Source of the DNA: DASZMJ01 sp035551935
GTDB lineage: Bacteria > Planctomycetota > Planctomycetia > Isosphaerales > Isosphaeraceae
Direction of reading: 5' to 3'
Assembly (NCBI GenBank): GCA_035551935.1
Contig: DASZMJ010000676.1
Coordinates: 1-12,003 of the forward strand
DNA length: 12,003 nt
Of the stretch, positions 1-11,437 are shown in pieces. Each line of letters opens with the position of its first letter. Within the stretch, counting starts at the first letter, position 1. The notes under the pieces were generated by a model that worked only from the letters and a program-made list of their open reading frames with translations, ran no database searches and was not told the DNA's origin. Position numbers and translations under genes: made by a program.

Positions 1-39
1 CGCCGGCGGCGCCGATCCCTCGGATCGGCGCCGCCGGCG
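1..39 (-). terminator. Strong hairpin downstream of the cytochrome/FG-GAP operon, probable terminator
   Basis: Positions 1-18 and 22-39 are perfect reverse complements, giving an 18-bp stem, almost all G:C, closed by a 3-nt loop (19-21). It begins 17 nt beyond the TGA (57-59) of the minus-strand FG-GAP gene, where an operon terminator is expected. Any U-tract for minus-strand transcription would lie to the left of position 1, outside the window, so rho-independent termination cannot be confirmed. There is no T-run on the plus-strand side (40-50). It could also be a dispersed palindromic repeat or mark the end of a convergent gene outside the window. Confidence 0.55.
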
Positions 40-56
40 TCCCGGGCCATCCGTCA

Positions 57-1873
<1,817 letters not shown>

Positions 1874-1877
<4 letters not shown>

Positions 1878-4800
1878 TTGCTCTTCTCCCGGGCGGCGAC
1901 GGGCCCCGGTTGGACCCCCGGCGCGGCCGGACGGTGGAGGGGATGGATGACGATGGATTGCGAGTTCATGTTGGCCGCGGCGCTCTTCTCCTTGGCGAGC
2001 CGGAAGGCGCGCCCCTCGGCGTTCTCGTCGGGCTTGAGCATGCCGTGCAACGCCGTGTGCGCCGCGAAGAGGGCCTGCGCCAGGGTCGCCTTGATCGCCG
2101 GGTCGGCCTCGCGGTCCCAGGCCGGGCCGAGCGAGTCGACGACGTCGTACAAGGGTTCCAGCTTCGAGCCGAACTTCGGCCGGCCGCCCTGGGCGAACAG
2201 GCCGATCGTCCGCGCCAGCGCGTGCGCCTGCGCGGCGCGATCGACCCGGGATTGCTTCGGGTCGGCCGCCACGGCGGCCCGCCGCGCGATCTCGGCGACG
2301 GCGGCCTCGGGTTCGGGGGCCGGGCGGGCGTCGTCCTGCTCGATCGGCGGCGCCTCGTCGGCCAGCTCGGAGAAGGCGCGGCCGGCCAGGTAGTGGGCCG
2401 TCACGTTCTCCGAGTCGATCGCCAACGTCCGCCGCGCCGCGGCGATCGTCCGCCGCAGGCCCTCGAGCCGCTCGGGGCTCCCCGGCTCCTCGGACTGCGA
2501 GCGCTGGTACTCGGCGTTCGCCAGGGCGTTGATGACCTCGTAGTCGTGGCCGAAGTCGAAGCCGCGCCTCGGCACCTTCGTGTTCAGCACGGATTCATAA
2601 CTGGCCACCGCGGCGTCGAGCTGGTTGTTCCGCTCGTTGACCTGGCCGGTCAGCCAGTTGATGACCCAGGGCGCCGCCGGCTTCTCGTGCTTCGACGCCT
2701 TCGTGAGCGCCTCGAGCGCCTCGGGCACCCGCCCTTCCTTCTGATAGACGCGGGCGAGGTTGACCCAGCCGTCGGCGACGTCCATCTCGGCGACCTCCTT
2801 GAACACCTGTTCGGCCTGGCGCAGCTCGCCCTTCTGCGCCCCCTTGTCGCCCCCTTCGAGCAGGAGGCCGATGCCGTAGTCGTTCCAGCGCTGCCAGGCC
2901 GGCTCGATCGGCGACGGCGGGTTCTCGACCGTCGCGCCCCCCGCGATCGGCAGTCTCACCGCGTCGCTCGCCATGACGACGACGGGCAGGTCCGGCCCCT
3001 TGCCGGGTCCGAAGACGTAATCGAGGTACTTGCGGTCGAACTTGCGATAGTTGATCTTCGCCTCGAGCGTGACCGGGCCGTCGAGGTCCTCCGGCAGGTC
3101 GAGCGCGAAGTGGACGACCTGGCCGGCGCCGGGGGGGATCTGCTTGTTGTAGAGCGGGACGAAGATATCCTGAGGATTGCGGCGGTCGATGCGATTGCCG
3201 TCCTTGTCGAGCATGTAGACGTTGATGAAGTGCGCGAACGGGTCGACCGTCCCGTCGGGCCCGATGCCCCCCGATCGGCCGAGGACGCGGTCGCCGACCT
3301 TCGCGGTCAACTCGACCCAGATCTCGTTGGAGTCGACCGTCCCCTGGCTGAACAGGTGGCCGAGGCCGAGGGTGCGGACGACCGCCTCGACGAGATAGCT
3401 CCGGCCCGGCTTCAGGTCCGGCACCTTGGGGCGGAGCGGGCCGAGCAATTCGCCGTCGATCGCGCCGCCGTCGCGGAGCGCGAACAGGTCGATGCGGACC
3501 TTCTTCTCCCGGAGATACTTCGCGTGGGCCTCGACCGTGGCGAAGTCGCCGCGCGTGGCGGCGAGGCCGGTATTGGAGCCGAGGAAGAGGTGGTCGTGGA
3601 TCTTCGGGCCGCCCTTGCCGTCGAAGTCCTTCGCGCCGAAGTCGTTCGAGGCCACGAGGCCCATGTGGCACGAGGCGCAGTTGGGCTTGGCCTCGGGCGG
3701 GTAGTAGAAGCTCCGCGCCCCCTGCCCCGAAACGCCCGAGAGCAGGTACGGGTCGTGGTGGTTCTGGCCGCGGAGGAAGTCCTTGTAGTGGTTCAAGGCA
3801 TAAGGGATCGAGACCTTGTGGCACGTCGAGCAGAACTCGGCGCTCTTGAGCGTCTCGTTCATGAACGTCTTCTTGTGCAACGCCGGCTTCGCCTTGACGA
3901 GCGTGCTGTTGAACCACTGCAAGACCGGGTTGTCGCTGTAGGCGAACGGGTAGTGCTGCGCCTCGCCGATCGTGTAGTCGGCGTTGCCGCGCGTGCTGTT
4001 GACGTGCGTGATCCCGTGGCACGTCACGCAGGTGATCCCCGACTGGCTCGTCGGGTCGTTCACGTCGTCGTAGTTCGGGTCGTCGAACTTGCCCGAGAAG
4101 AACGGCACCGGGTCGTGGCAGCCGGCGCACCAGCGCGAGGCCTGGATGTTGCCGTCGCGCTTCAGCGACACCTTCCGCGTCTCGCGGACGCTGAACAGGT
4201 AGAACTTATTATTGAACGAGCTGTTATGATGCGCCGAGTGGAACCAACCCTTGTACGCGTCCTGGTGACACCGGAGGCAGTACTCGTCCATCATCAAGGC
4301 GCGGGCGGGGATGAAGTTGCCGTCGGCGGTCCGGGCCTCGGAGGGGAAGAAGTAGTGCTGGTCCTTCGGCCCCGCGACGTCGAACGGCCGCGGCGCGTGC
4401 GAGTGCAAGGCCCCCATCGCCGCGACGAACACGAGCACGCTCGCCGCCCAACCCTTGACGTAAATCCATTTGATCCTCGGACCGGCCATCCGATGGCGGA
4501 TGTACAGGACGATCGCCGCCAAGGGCGCCAGCACGTGCAGCCAGTAGCCGACCGAGCGGACGCGCTCGTCCTTGATCGCGAACTCGAACAGCTTGCCCCG
4601 ACCCGACGGCGACGGCACCTCCAGCCGCACGAGCACCACGCCCGTCGCCACGATGACCAGCGACGCGGCCAGCAGGGCCAGCCCGTACCGCACCGCCGCC
4701 TTGTTCGGCCGCTTCCAGGCCGTCGCCAGGTGCACGAAGGCGAAGAACAGGAACGGCGCCATCAGGCCGATGCCGAGCACCAGATGCATCCCGAACATCA

Positions 4801-4996
4801 GCATGTAGAACGGCGTCTCGAGCGACGCCTTCTTGAACCACTCCAGCGCCGAGATGCTGGCCAGGTACACGCTGTTGGCCCCCAGCAGGGCGACCCCGCC
4901 GAGGATGACCAGCAAGAGCCCTTTCAGGCGCGGGCCGATCGCCGGCGTGTACACCCGGCCCCTCCGGTCTCGTAACGGCTGCGCCGCGGCCGACAT
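1874..4996 (-). CDS. Membrane-anchored pentaheme cytochrome c with TPR repeats
   Basis: The product has 1040 residues in four blocks. (1) Five hydrophobic helices lie at about 25-48, 63-92, 104-124, 150-170 and 183-198. The loops at 93-103 and 171-182 are Lys/Arg-rich, so the N-terminus should be inside and the rest outside. H71 and H89 lie in TM2, and H154 and H168 in TM4, as in diheme b-type cytochromes. (2) Five CXXCH c-heme sites begin at C240, C290, C323, C389 and C440, with many spare histidines (253, 256, 257, 331, 348, 413, 414, 467, 469) as possible distal ligands. This region resembles cytochrome c554-type multiheme proteins. (3) Residues about 490-690 look like a beta-rich domain with no cysteines. 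(4) TPR-like helices span about 705-880, followed by an alanine-rich tail. ATG at 4996 has a GGAGGG Shine-Dalgarno 8 nt upstream. The gene heads an operon with the FG-GAP lipoprotein (stop/start overlap). Its likely role, carrying electrons from the quinone pool to an extracytoplasmic acceptor, is inferred. The family's substrate is unknown to me. Confidence 0.92.
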
Positions 4997-5010
4997 CGCT
5001 CACCCTCCGA

Positions 5011-5059
5011 ATGTCTTATCTGTCATCTACCATTCGTATTCTGACATTTGCCATTCCGC
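5011..5059. repeat. Degenerate 7-bp tandem repeat array upstream of the cytochrome operon
   Basis: The 63-bp gap between the lipoprotein gene (stop at 5060) and the cytochrome start (4996) is much richer in A+T than its surroundings. From 5011 it reads as seven consecutive 7-mers on the plus strand: ATGTCTT, ATCTGTC, ATCTACC, ATTCGTA, TTCTGAC, ATTTGCC, ATTCCGC (consensus near ATYTGYC). Three 7-mers make a larger unit: 5015-5035 and 5036-5056 abut exactly and match at 15 of 21 positions. Degenerate heptamer arrays are known in other bacteria (for example cyanobacterial STRR repeats). The array occupies the promoter/leader position of the cytochrome operon, so it may contain its promoter or an operator, but I cannot pick convincing -35 and -10 boxes. 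Confidence 0.6.
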
Positions 5060-5659
5060 TCAATCCTCCCGCACGTTCAGGCCGGCGATCGCCTCGTCGA
5101 CGATCGGCGCGAGGGTGGCGCGGGCGGACTCGGGGTAGTAGCAGGCCAGGCGGATCGTCCCGCGTCGGCCGGGCAGGACGAGGGCCGTCCAGTGGGTCGG
5201 CACGAGCGCCTTGCCCGGCGGGGCGACGGGCACGCCGGTGCCGGTCGGGGCGATCGCGTCGCCGGTCCCCGGCGCGACGACCTCGACCCGCGCCGCCTTC
5301 CGACCGCCGACCTCCGCCACGCGGCCGACGACGACCCGATAACCGGGCAGGTTCTGGAGCCGGCTGGTCAGCTCGGCCAGGGCCGATTCGGCGTCGCCGT
5401 CGGGGTCGGGCAGGGTGCGGAAGAGGACCAGCGCCGACCCCTCCGGCCCGCGCCAGGCCGCCAGGGGCGTGCCCGGCACCTGGAACGAAGCCGGGGGCGC
5501 CGCCGTCCAGGCCGCGGGGGGTCGGAGGACGATCCCGGCGTCTTCGAGCGCGGACGACCGCGATCGGCAGCCCGAGCAGGCCGCCAACATCAGGCCGCAA
5601 AGCCAGGGGATTGCCCGCGACCGGTGTGCCCCGGGCGCGCGGCGGCAGGAGGGAGGCAT
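5060..5659 (-). CDS. Predicted lipoprotein of unknown function (possible DcrB/PsbP-like fold)
   Basis: The product has 199 residues. The N-terminus is basic (RRAPGAHRSR), then hydrophobic (AIPWLCGLMLAAC) with a lipobox LAAC ending at C28, so it should be lipidated and exported. A second cysteine, C31, follows. The mature part starts with a GIVLRPPAAW motif (42-51), continues with alternating strand-like segments (ALVLF 76-80, RVVVGRV 108-114, ARVEVV 123-128, ALVLPG 159-164) and ends in a helix-like stretch, PIVDEAIAGLNV. This order resembles small DcrB/PsbP-type domains that begin near 'P..W', but the resemblance is by eye only. ATG at 5659 lies 31 nt after the TGA of the preceding secreted-protein gene, so the two are probably co-transcribed. 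The Shine-Dalgarno is weak. Overlapping ORFs in the other frames have arginine-rich shadow composition. The function is not recognised. Confidence 0.72.
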   Translation of the reverse strand: MPPSCRRAPGAHRSRAIPWLCGLMLAACSGCRSRSSALEDAGIVLRPPAAWTAAPPASFQVPGTPLAAWRGPEGSALVLFRTLPDPDGDAESALAELTSRLQNLPGYRVVVGRVAEVGGRKAARVEVVAPGTGDAIAPTGTGVPVAPPGKALVPTHWTALVLPGRRGTIRLACYYPESARATLAPIVDEAIAGLNVRED

Positions 5660-5690
5660 GGAATCGTCCCGTCGCGAGGTTCGACGATCG

Positions 5691-6134
5691 TCACGAGCCG
5701 ACCGCGGGCGCGGCCGGTCGCGGCGGGCGATCGATGCGGGACGAGCCTTCGCGCGGCGTCGCGCGAGTCGAGGACGGGGCGATGCGACCGACTTCCGGGG
5801 TCGTCGGCCGGAGCAGGACCGCCAGGACGCCCGGCGACGACTGCGGGGCGACCGTCCGCGACGGCGCCCTCGGCATGTCGTCCTCGCACGGCCTCGGCGC
5901 GACCCTCGAATCCGGCCGTTCGGGCAAGGCCGTTAGAACGACCCTGGCGCCGTCGGGCCGGGAGTCGATGAGGAAGGCGAGGCTGGCGACCGGCCGCTCG
6001 GGCGCGTGGCACCCCATCGCCCCCGCCGGGCGCGGGCCGAACGTCGCCGCCAGGCCCACCACGAGGGCCCAGGGCAGCACGCGGACCACGCGCCGGCCGG
6101 TGATTGCCAAGGCGACGACTCCTTCCTCTCTCAT
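5691..6134 (-). CDS. Small secreted protein of unknown function
   Basis: The product has 147 residues. Residues 14-39 form a signal peptide (GRR, then VLPWALVVGLAATF, ending PAGA), with cleavage likely after A39. The mature protein is about 108 residues, rich in proline and arginine, with two cysteines (C42 in GCHAPERPV and C83 in RPCEDD) that could form one disulfide. No known catalytic motif is visible. The start at 6134 is preceded by a promoter candidate (6163-6192) giving a leader of about 22 nt. The Shine-Dalgarno is poor. The gene lies 31 nt upstream of the lipoprotein gene. The low-complexity C-terminal third (95-147) makes a strictly coding origin of that part less certain. The signal peptide, the plausible promoter and the tight spacing favour a real gene. 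I do not recognise the family. Confidence 0.6.
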   Translation of the reverse strand: MREEGVVALAITGRRVVRVLPWALVVGLAATFGPRPAGAMGCHAPERPVASLAFLIDSRPDGARVVLTALPERPDSRVAPRPCEDDMPRAPSRTVAPQSSPGVLAVLLRPTTPEVGRIAPSSTRATPREGSSRIDRPPRPAAPAVGS

Positions 6135-6162
6135 GGGTCTTCGGAGAGGCGACCACCCATCG

Positions 6163-6192
6163 ATTAGAGCGATTCGTCTCGGACCCTGTCAA
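6163..6192 (-). promoter_or_regulatory. Sigma70-type promoter candidate for the secreted-protein operon
   Basis: On the minus strand a perfect TTGACA (-35, plus-strand 6187-6192) is followed, after an 18-bp spacer, by TCTAAT (-10, plus-strand 6163-6168; five of six consensus bases, but C replaces the important A at the second position). Transcription would start near 6156, about 22 nt before the ATG at 6134. In a genome of this GC content, a full TTGACA in a short intergenic gap is notable. This is read from the sequence and is not proof of activity. Confidence 0.45.
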
Positions 6193-6197
6193 GGATC

Positions 6198-6216
6198 GCG
6201 CGCCGGCGTGGCGCGC
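6198..6216 (-). terminator. GC-rich hairpin directly after the DUF1501 stop codon
   Basis: GCGCGCC (6198-6204) pairs with GGCGCGC (6210-6216) across a 5-nt loop, starting one base past the TGA (6217-6219) of the DUF1501 gene. On the minus strand it is followed by GATCCTT rather than a real T-run, so it is a weak or rho-assisted terminator candidate. It separates the DUF1549/DUF1501 operon from the promoter at 6163-6192. Confidence 0.4.
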
Positions 6217-7653
6217 TCAGGCGAGGACCTCGCGGACGACGCGGCCGGAGACGTCCGTCAAGCGGAAGTCGCGGCCGGCGTGGCGGTAGGTGAGCCGCTC
6301 GTGGTCGAAGCCGAGCAGGTGGAGGATCGTGGCCTGGAGGTCGTGGACGTGGACGGGGTGCTCGGCGATGTGGAAGCCGAGGTCGTCGGTGGCGCCGAGG
6401 GTCTGGCCGGGCTTCGTGCCGCCGCCGGCCAGCCACATGGTGAACGCCTGGGGGTGGTGGTCGCGGCCGAGGCTCCGGCCGAGCGCGGGGTTGGTCTCGA
6501 CCATCGGCGTGCGGCCGAACTCGCCCCCCCAGACCACCAGCGTCTCGTCGAGGAGGCCCCGGCGCTTCAGGTCGGCCACCAGGGCCGCGGCGGCGCGGTC
6601 GGTGGCGCCGCAGTTGGTCTTGAGGTTGCCGGCGACGTCGGAGTGAGCATCCCAACCTTCGTGATAGATGTTAATAAATCGGACTCCGCGCTCGACGAGC
6701 CGGCGGGCGAGCAGGCAGGCGCGGGCGAACGAGGGTTTCGCCGGGTCGACGCCGTAGAGGGCCAACGTCTCCTTGCTCTCGCCGCGGAGGTCCATCAGCT
6801 CGGGGGCGGAGGTCTGGAGCCGGAAGGCCATCTCGTACGAGGCGATCCGGGTGGCGATCTCCGGGTCGCCGGTCGCGTCGATTCGGCGGCGGTTCAGGGC
6901 GCCGACGAGGCCGATCGTGTCCCCCTGGAGGCGCGCGTCGACGCCAGGAGGGCTGGAGACGTCGAGGATCGGGTCGCCCTGGTTGCGGAGCCGGACGCCG
7001 CCGAAGACCGTCGGCAGGAAGCCGCTCGACCAGTTCGCCGGCCCGCCGCTGATGCCGCTGCCGGTGGACATCACGACGAACGCCGGCAGGTCGCGCGTCT
7101 CCGACCCGAGCCCGTAGACGACCCAGCTCCCCAGGCTCGGCCGGCCCGGCTGCGCCGCCCCGGTGTTGAGGAAGATCTGCGCGGGGGCGTGGTTGAACTG
7201 GTCGGTGTGGACCGACTTGACGATGCAGATATCATCGACAATCTTTGATAAATGCGGCAGCATCTCCGACAGCTCGGCGCCGCACCGGCCATATTTCGAG
7301 AACTTGAACCGCGGGCCGAGCACCGCGGCGTCGGGCCGGATGAAGGCGTAGCGCTGGCCGGCGATGACCGACGGGGGCAGCGGCTTGCCTTCGAGGCGGG
7401 CCAGCTCGGGCTTGCGGTCGAAGAGGTCGAGCTGGCTCGGCGCGCCGGCCATGAACAGGTGGATGACGGATTTCGCCTTCGGCGCGAAGTGCGGCGACCT
7501 CGGGGCGAGCGGGTCGGGCGGGCTCGCGAGCGACCGCCGCGCGGCGCCGCCGCCCAGCAGGCTCGCCAGGGCGATCTTGCCGACGCCGACGCCGCAGTCT
7601 CGGAAGAAATGCCGGCGGGCGACGAGCGGGCCGTTCGGGCGTCCGGGTGTCAT
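6217..7653 (-). CDS. DUF1501 protein (alkaline phosphatase/sulfatase superfamily), Tat-exported
   Basis: The 478-residue product is typical of the planctomycete DUF1501 family. The N-terminus has a twin arginine (R13 R14, ARRHFFRDCG), a hydrophobic stretch (VGKIALASLLGGG) and an AxA-like end, indicating Tat export. Family landmarks are HLFMAGAPSQLDLFD (65-79), SVHTDQFNHAP (147-157), HEGWDAH (331-337), WGGEFGRTP (375-383), DHHP (398-401) and HDLQATILHLLGFDH (437-451). The conserved Asp/His/Glu residues fit the metal-site layout of the alkaline phosphatase-like fold, although no reaction has been established for the family. ATG at 7653 lies 4 nt after the upstream TAA (7658-7660). An AAGGA Shine-Dalgarno sits at the end of the upstream gene, so the two are translationally coupled. 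DUF1501 genes usually follow a DUF1549/DUF1553 gene, as here. The length and motifs suggest an intact gene. Confidence 0.95.
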   Translation of the reverse strand: MTPGRPNGPLVARRHFFRDCGVGVGKIALASLLGGGAARRSLASPPDPLAPRSPHFAPKAKSVIHLFMAGAPSQLDLFDRKPELARLEGKPLPPSVIAGQRYAFIRPDAAVLGPRFKFSKYGRCGAELSEMLPHLSKIVDDICIVKSVHTDQFNHAPAQIFLNTGAAQPGRPSLGSWVVYGLGSETRDLPAFVVMSTGSGISGGPANWSSGFLPTVFGGVRLRNQGDPILDVSSPPGVDARLQGDTIGLVGALNRRRIDATGDPEIATRIASYEMAFRLQTSAPELMDLRGESKETLALYGVDPAKPSFARACLLARRLVERGVRFINIYHEGWDAHSDVAGNLKTNCGATDRAAAALVADLKRRGLLDETLVVWGGEFGRTPMVETNPALGRSLGRDHHPQAFTMWLAGGGTKPGQTLGATDDLGFHIAEHPVHVHDLQATILHLLGFDHERLTYRHAGRDFRLTDVSGRVVREVLA

Positions 7654-7657
7654 CGTG

Positions 7658-10684
<3,027 letters not shown>

Positions 10685-10733
10685 CCGGTGGGTCCTGGGG
10701 CGGGTCGTCGCTGGCGGGTATCCGACAGCCCCG

Positions 10734-10763
10734 AGTCTACGGCAAGGCCCGAGGCTTTGGCAA
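10734..10763 (-). promoter_or_regulatory. Sigma70-type promoter candidate for the DUF1549/DUF1501 operon
   Basis: On the minus strand TTGCCA (plus 10758-10763, five of six consensus) is followed by an 18-bp spacer and TAGACT (plus 10734-10739, four of six, with the key T-A and final T present). The start would be near 10727, about 42 nt before the ATG at 10684. It sits between the 93-bp palindrome and the gene, the only gap in which this operon's promoter could lie close to the start. Confidence 0.35.
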
Positions 10764-10775
10764 AGGATATCGGCC

Positions 10776-10868
10776 GGGTGGCAGGGGTTCCGTCCTCGGA
10801 ACCCCGGTCTTCGGCCGCGCCCAGGCTTCGAGATGGGGACCGGGGTTGCTCCGCAACCCCTGCCACCC
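10776..10868. repeat. 93-bp nested palindrome (REP/MITE-like element)
   Basis: The outer arms GGGTGGCAGGGGTT (10776-10789) and AACCCCTGCCACCC (10855-10868) are perfect 14-bp inverted repeats. Inside them, AACCCCGGTC (10800-10809) pairs with GACCGGGGTT (10838-10847). The same bases can instead form two separate hairpins: 10784-10792 with 10797-10805 (9 bp, 4-nt loop) and 10842-10849 with 10853-10860 (8 bp, 3-nt loop). The element therefore has two competing folds. It lies between the small gene's stop (10874) and the DUF1549 promoter candidate. It has no coding signature of its own. It could act as a bidirectional attenuator, a terminator or a dispersed mobile repeat. Confidence 0.65.
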
Positions 10869-10873
10869 CGCCA

Positions 10874-11221
10874 CTACATGCCCCCGCGGTCTGCTGCAGC
10901 GCCTGGTTCGGCGTCTGGGGCCTGCCGCAACCACGATGGCACCGCGCCCCACTCGGCGGCACGAGAGAGCTCCACCTGCTGCTCCCACTGCGGTGACCGC
11001 CGGGCCGCACGCCAGACCCGCTCGAACTCGGCGGCCACGATCTCACCGCCGCCGCGGAAGAACACCGCCCACTTGTGCTTGCGGCTGAACCGCAGGCCGA
11101 AGAGCTGGCCGAACGCATCGCACCAGTGGGAGCGATCATACCGCAGCACGTTGCCGTTCTCGAACACCTCGACTTGGCGGACGGCGTACTGGTCGTCGCC
11201 GACCTCCAGGTGGCGCGTCAT
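10874..11221 (-). CDS. Small conserved-looking hypothetical protein, C-terminus running into a repeat
   Basis: The product is 115 residues if it starts at the ATG at 11221 (MTRHLEVGDDQ). The reading frame is open up to 11365, but the extra 48 residues are low-complexity and arginine-rich, so I prefer the internal start; no strong Shine-Dalgarno decides it. The body is soluble and well balanced: YAVRQVEVFENGNVLRYDR (12-30), SHWCDAFGQL (31-40), FSRKHKW (45-51), EFERVWRAARRSPQWEQQV (65-83) and WGAVPSWL (91-98). The VRQVEVFENG stretch vaguely recalls DUF6881-type proteins; I know of no function. Residues after about 99 are encoded by an attC-like repeat (10878-10912), so the original protein probably ended near residue 98 and the present tail is read-through. 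It lies upstream of, and probably separate from, the DUF1549 operon. Confidence 0.68.
   Translation of the reverse strand: MTRHLEVGDDQYAVRQVEVFENGNVLRYDRSHWCDAFGQLFGLRFSRKHKWAVFFRGGGEIVAAEFERVWRAARRSPQWEQQVELSRAAEWGAVPSWLRQAPDAEPGAAADRGGM
10878..10912 (-). repeat. attC-like short repeat, minus orientation, at the 3' end of the small gene
   Basis: Read on the minus strand from 10912, it starts GCCGAACCAGGCGCTGCAGC and runs on to 10878. GCCGAAC is close to the integron R'' core RYYYAAC but has G instead of a pyrimidine at position 4. Two bases off the small gene's frame, the strand reads as the peptide NQALQQTAG. From memory, and unchecked, this peptide recurs in translated planctomycete intergenic repeats. 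No paired GTTRRRY box is clear, so this is not a confirmed attC site. Confidence 0.4.
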
Positions 11222-11304
11222 CTGGCCCCAGCCCGCTGCGAGGGAGTCAGTGCGGAGGCAGCGTCCCGGCGCTTTGATGTACAGCATCCGATCGCGCCCC
11301 CGCC

Positions 11305-11327
11305 GCCGAACGCCCAAGCTCAGCGGC
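11305..11327 (+). repeat. Second attC-like short repeat, plus orientation, upstream of the small gene
   Basis: The plus strand starts with the same 7-mer GCCGAAC (11305-11311), followed by GCCCAAGCTCAGCGGC, and can fold weakly (GCCG with CGGC at the ends). In a plus-strand frame it reads NAQAQRP, a peptide that I recall, unverified, from translated planctomycete repeats. With the copy at 10878-10912 it forms an inverted pair around the small gene. Confidence 0.35.
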
Positions 11328-11388
11328 CCCGGCCGTCGCCGTCCCCCGTCGTGCGTCGGGGTCACGGGGCGGTCCGCGCCGATTGAAC

Positions 11389-11404
11389 ATCATGCGAACA
11401 TGAT
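11389..11404 (-). terminator. Small hairpin with UUCG tetraloop downstream of the SUKH remnant
   Basis: On the minus strand ATCATG and CATGAT form a 6-bp stem closed by TTCG, a stable RNA tetraloop. It lies 33 nt after the TGA at 11438-11440. The next minus-strand bases are GTTCAATC, not a T-run, so termination is only a possibility. Confidence 0.3.
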
Positions 11405-11437
11405 TTCACCCGCCGTTCCTTCGACCGAGCGAAGAGT

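Larger units (their letters stand above)
11222..11437. other. 216-bp intergenic stretch between the SUKH remnant and the small gene
   Basis: Apart from the attC-like repeat (11305-11327) and a short hairpin (11389-11404), I see no gene here. The open frame on the minus strand between 11222 and 11365 has arginine- and proline-rich composition unlike the gene it runs into. No convincing promoter is visible. Confidence 0.5.

Noticed and set aside
5011..7248. 745-codon open frame on the plus strand across several minus-strand genes
   Set aside because: It spans intergenic gaps, a promoter candidate and two operons in antisense, with Arg/Gly/Pro-rich sequence and no domain.
10776..10868. CRISPR-like or tandem repeat reading of the GGGGTT/AACCCC pattern
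   Set aside because: The copies are inverted rather than direct and there are no regular spacers; a nested palindrome explains them.
11222..11365. 48-residue N-terminal extension of the small gene
   Set aside because: It is arginine/proline-rich and runs over the attC-like repeat. The ATG at 11221 begins the well-balanced protein sequence.
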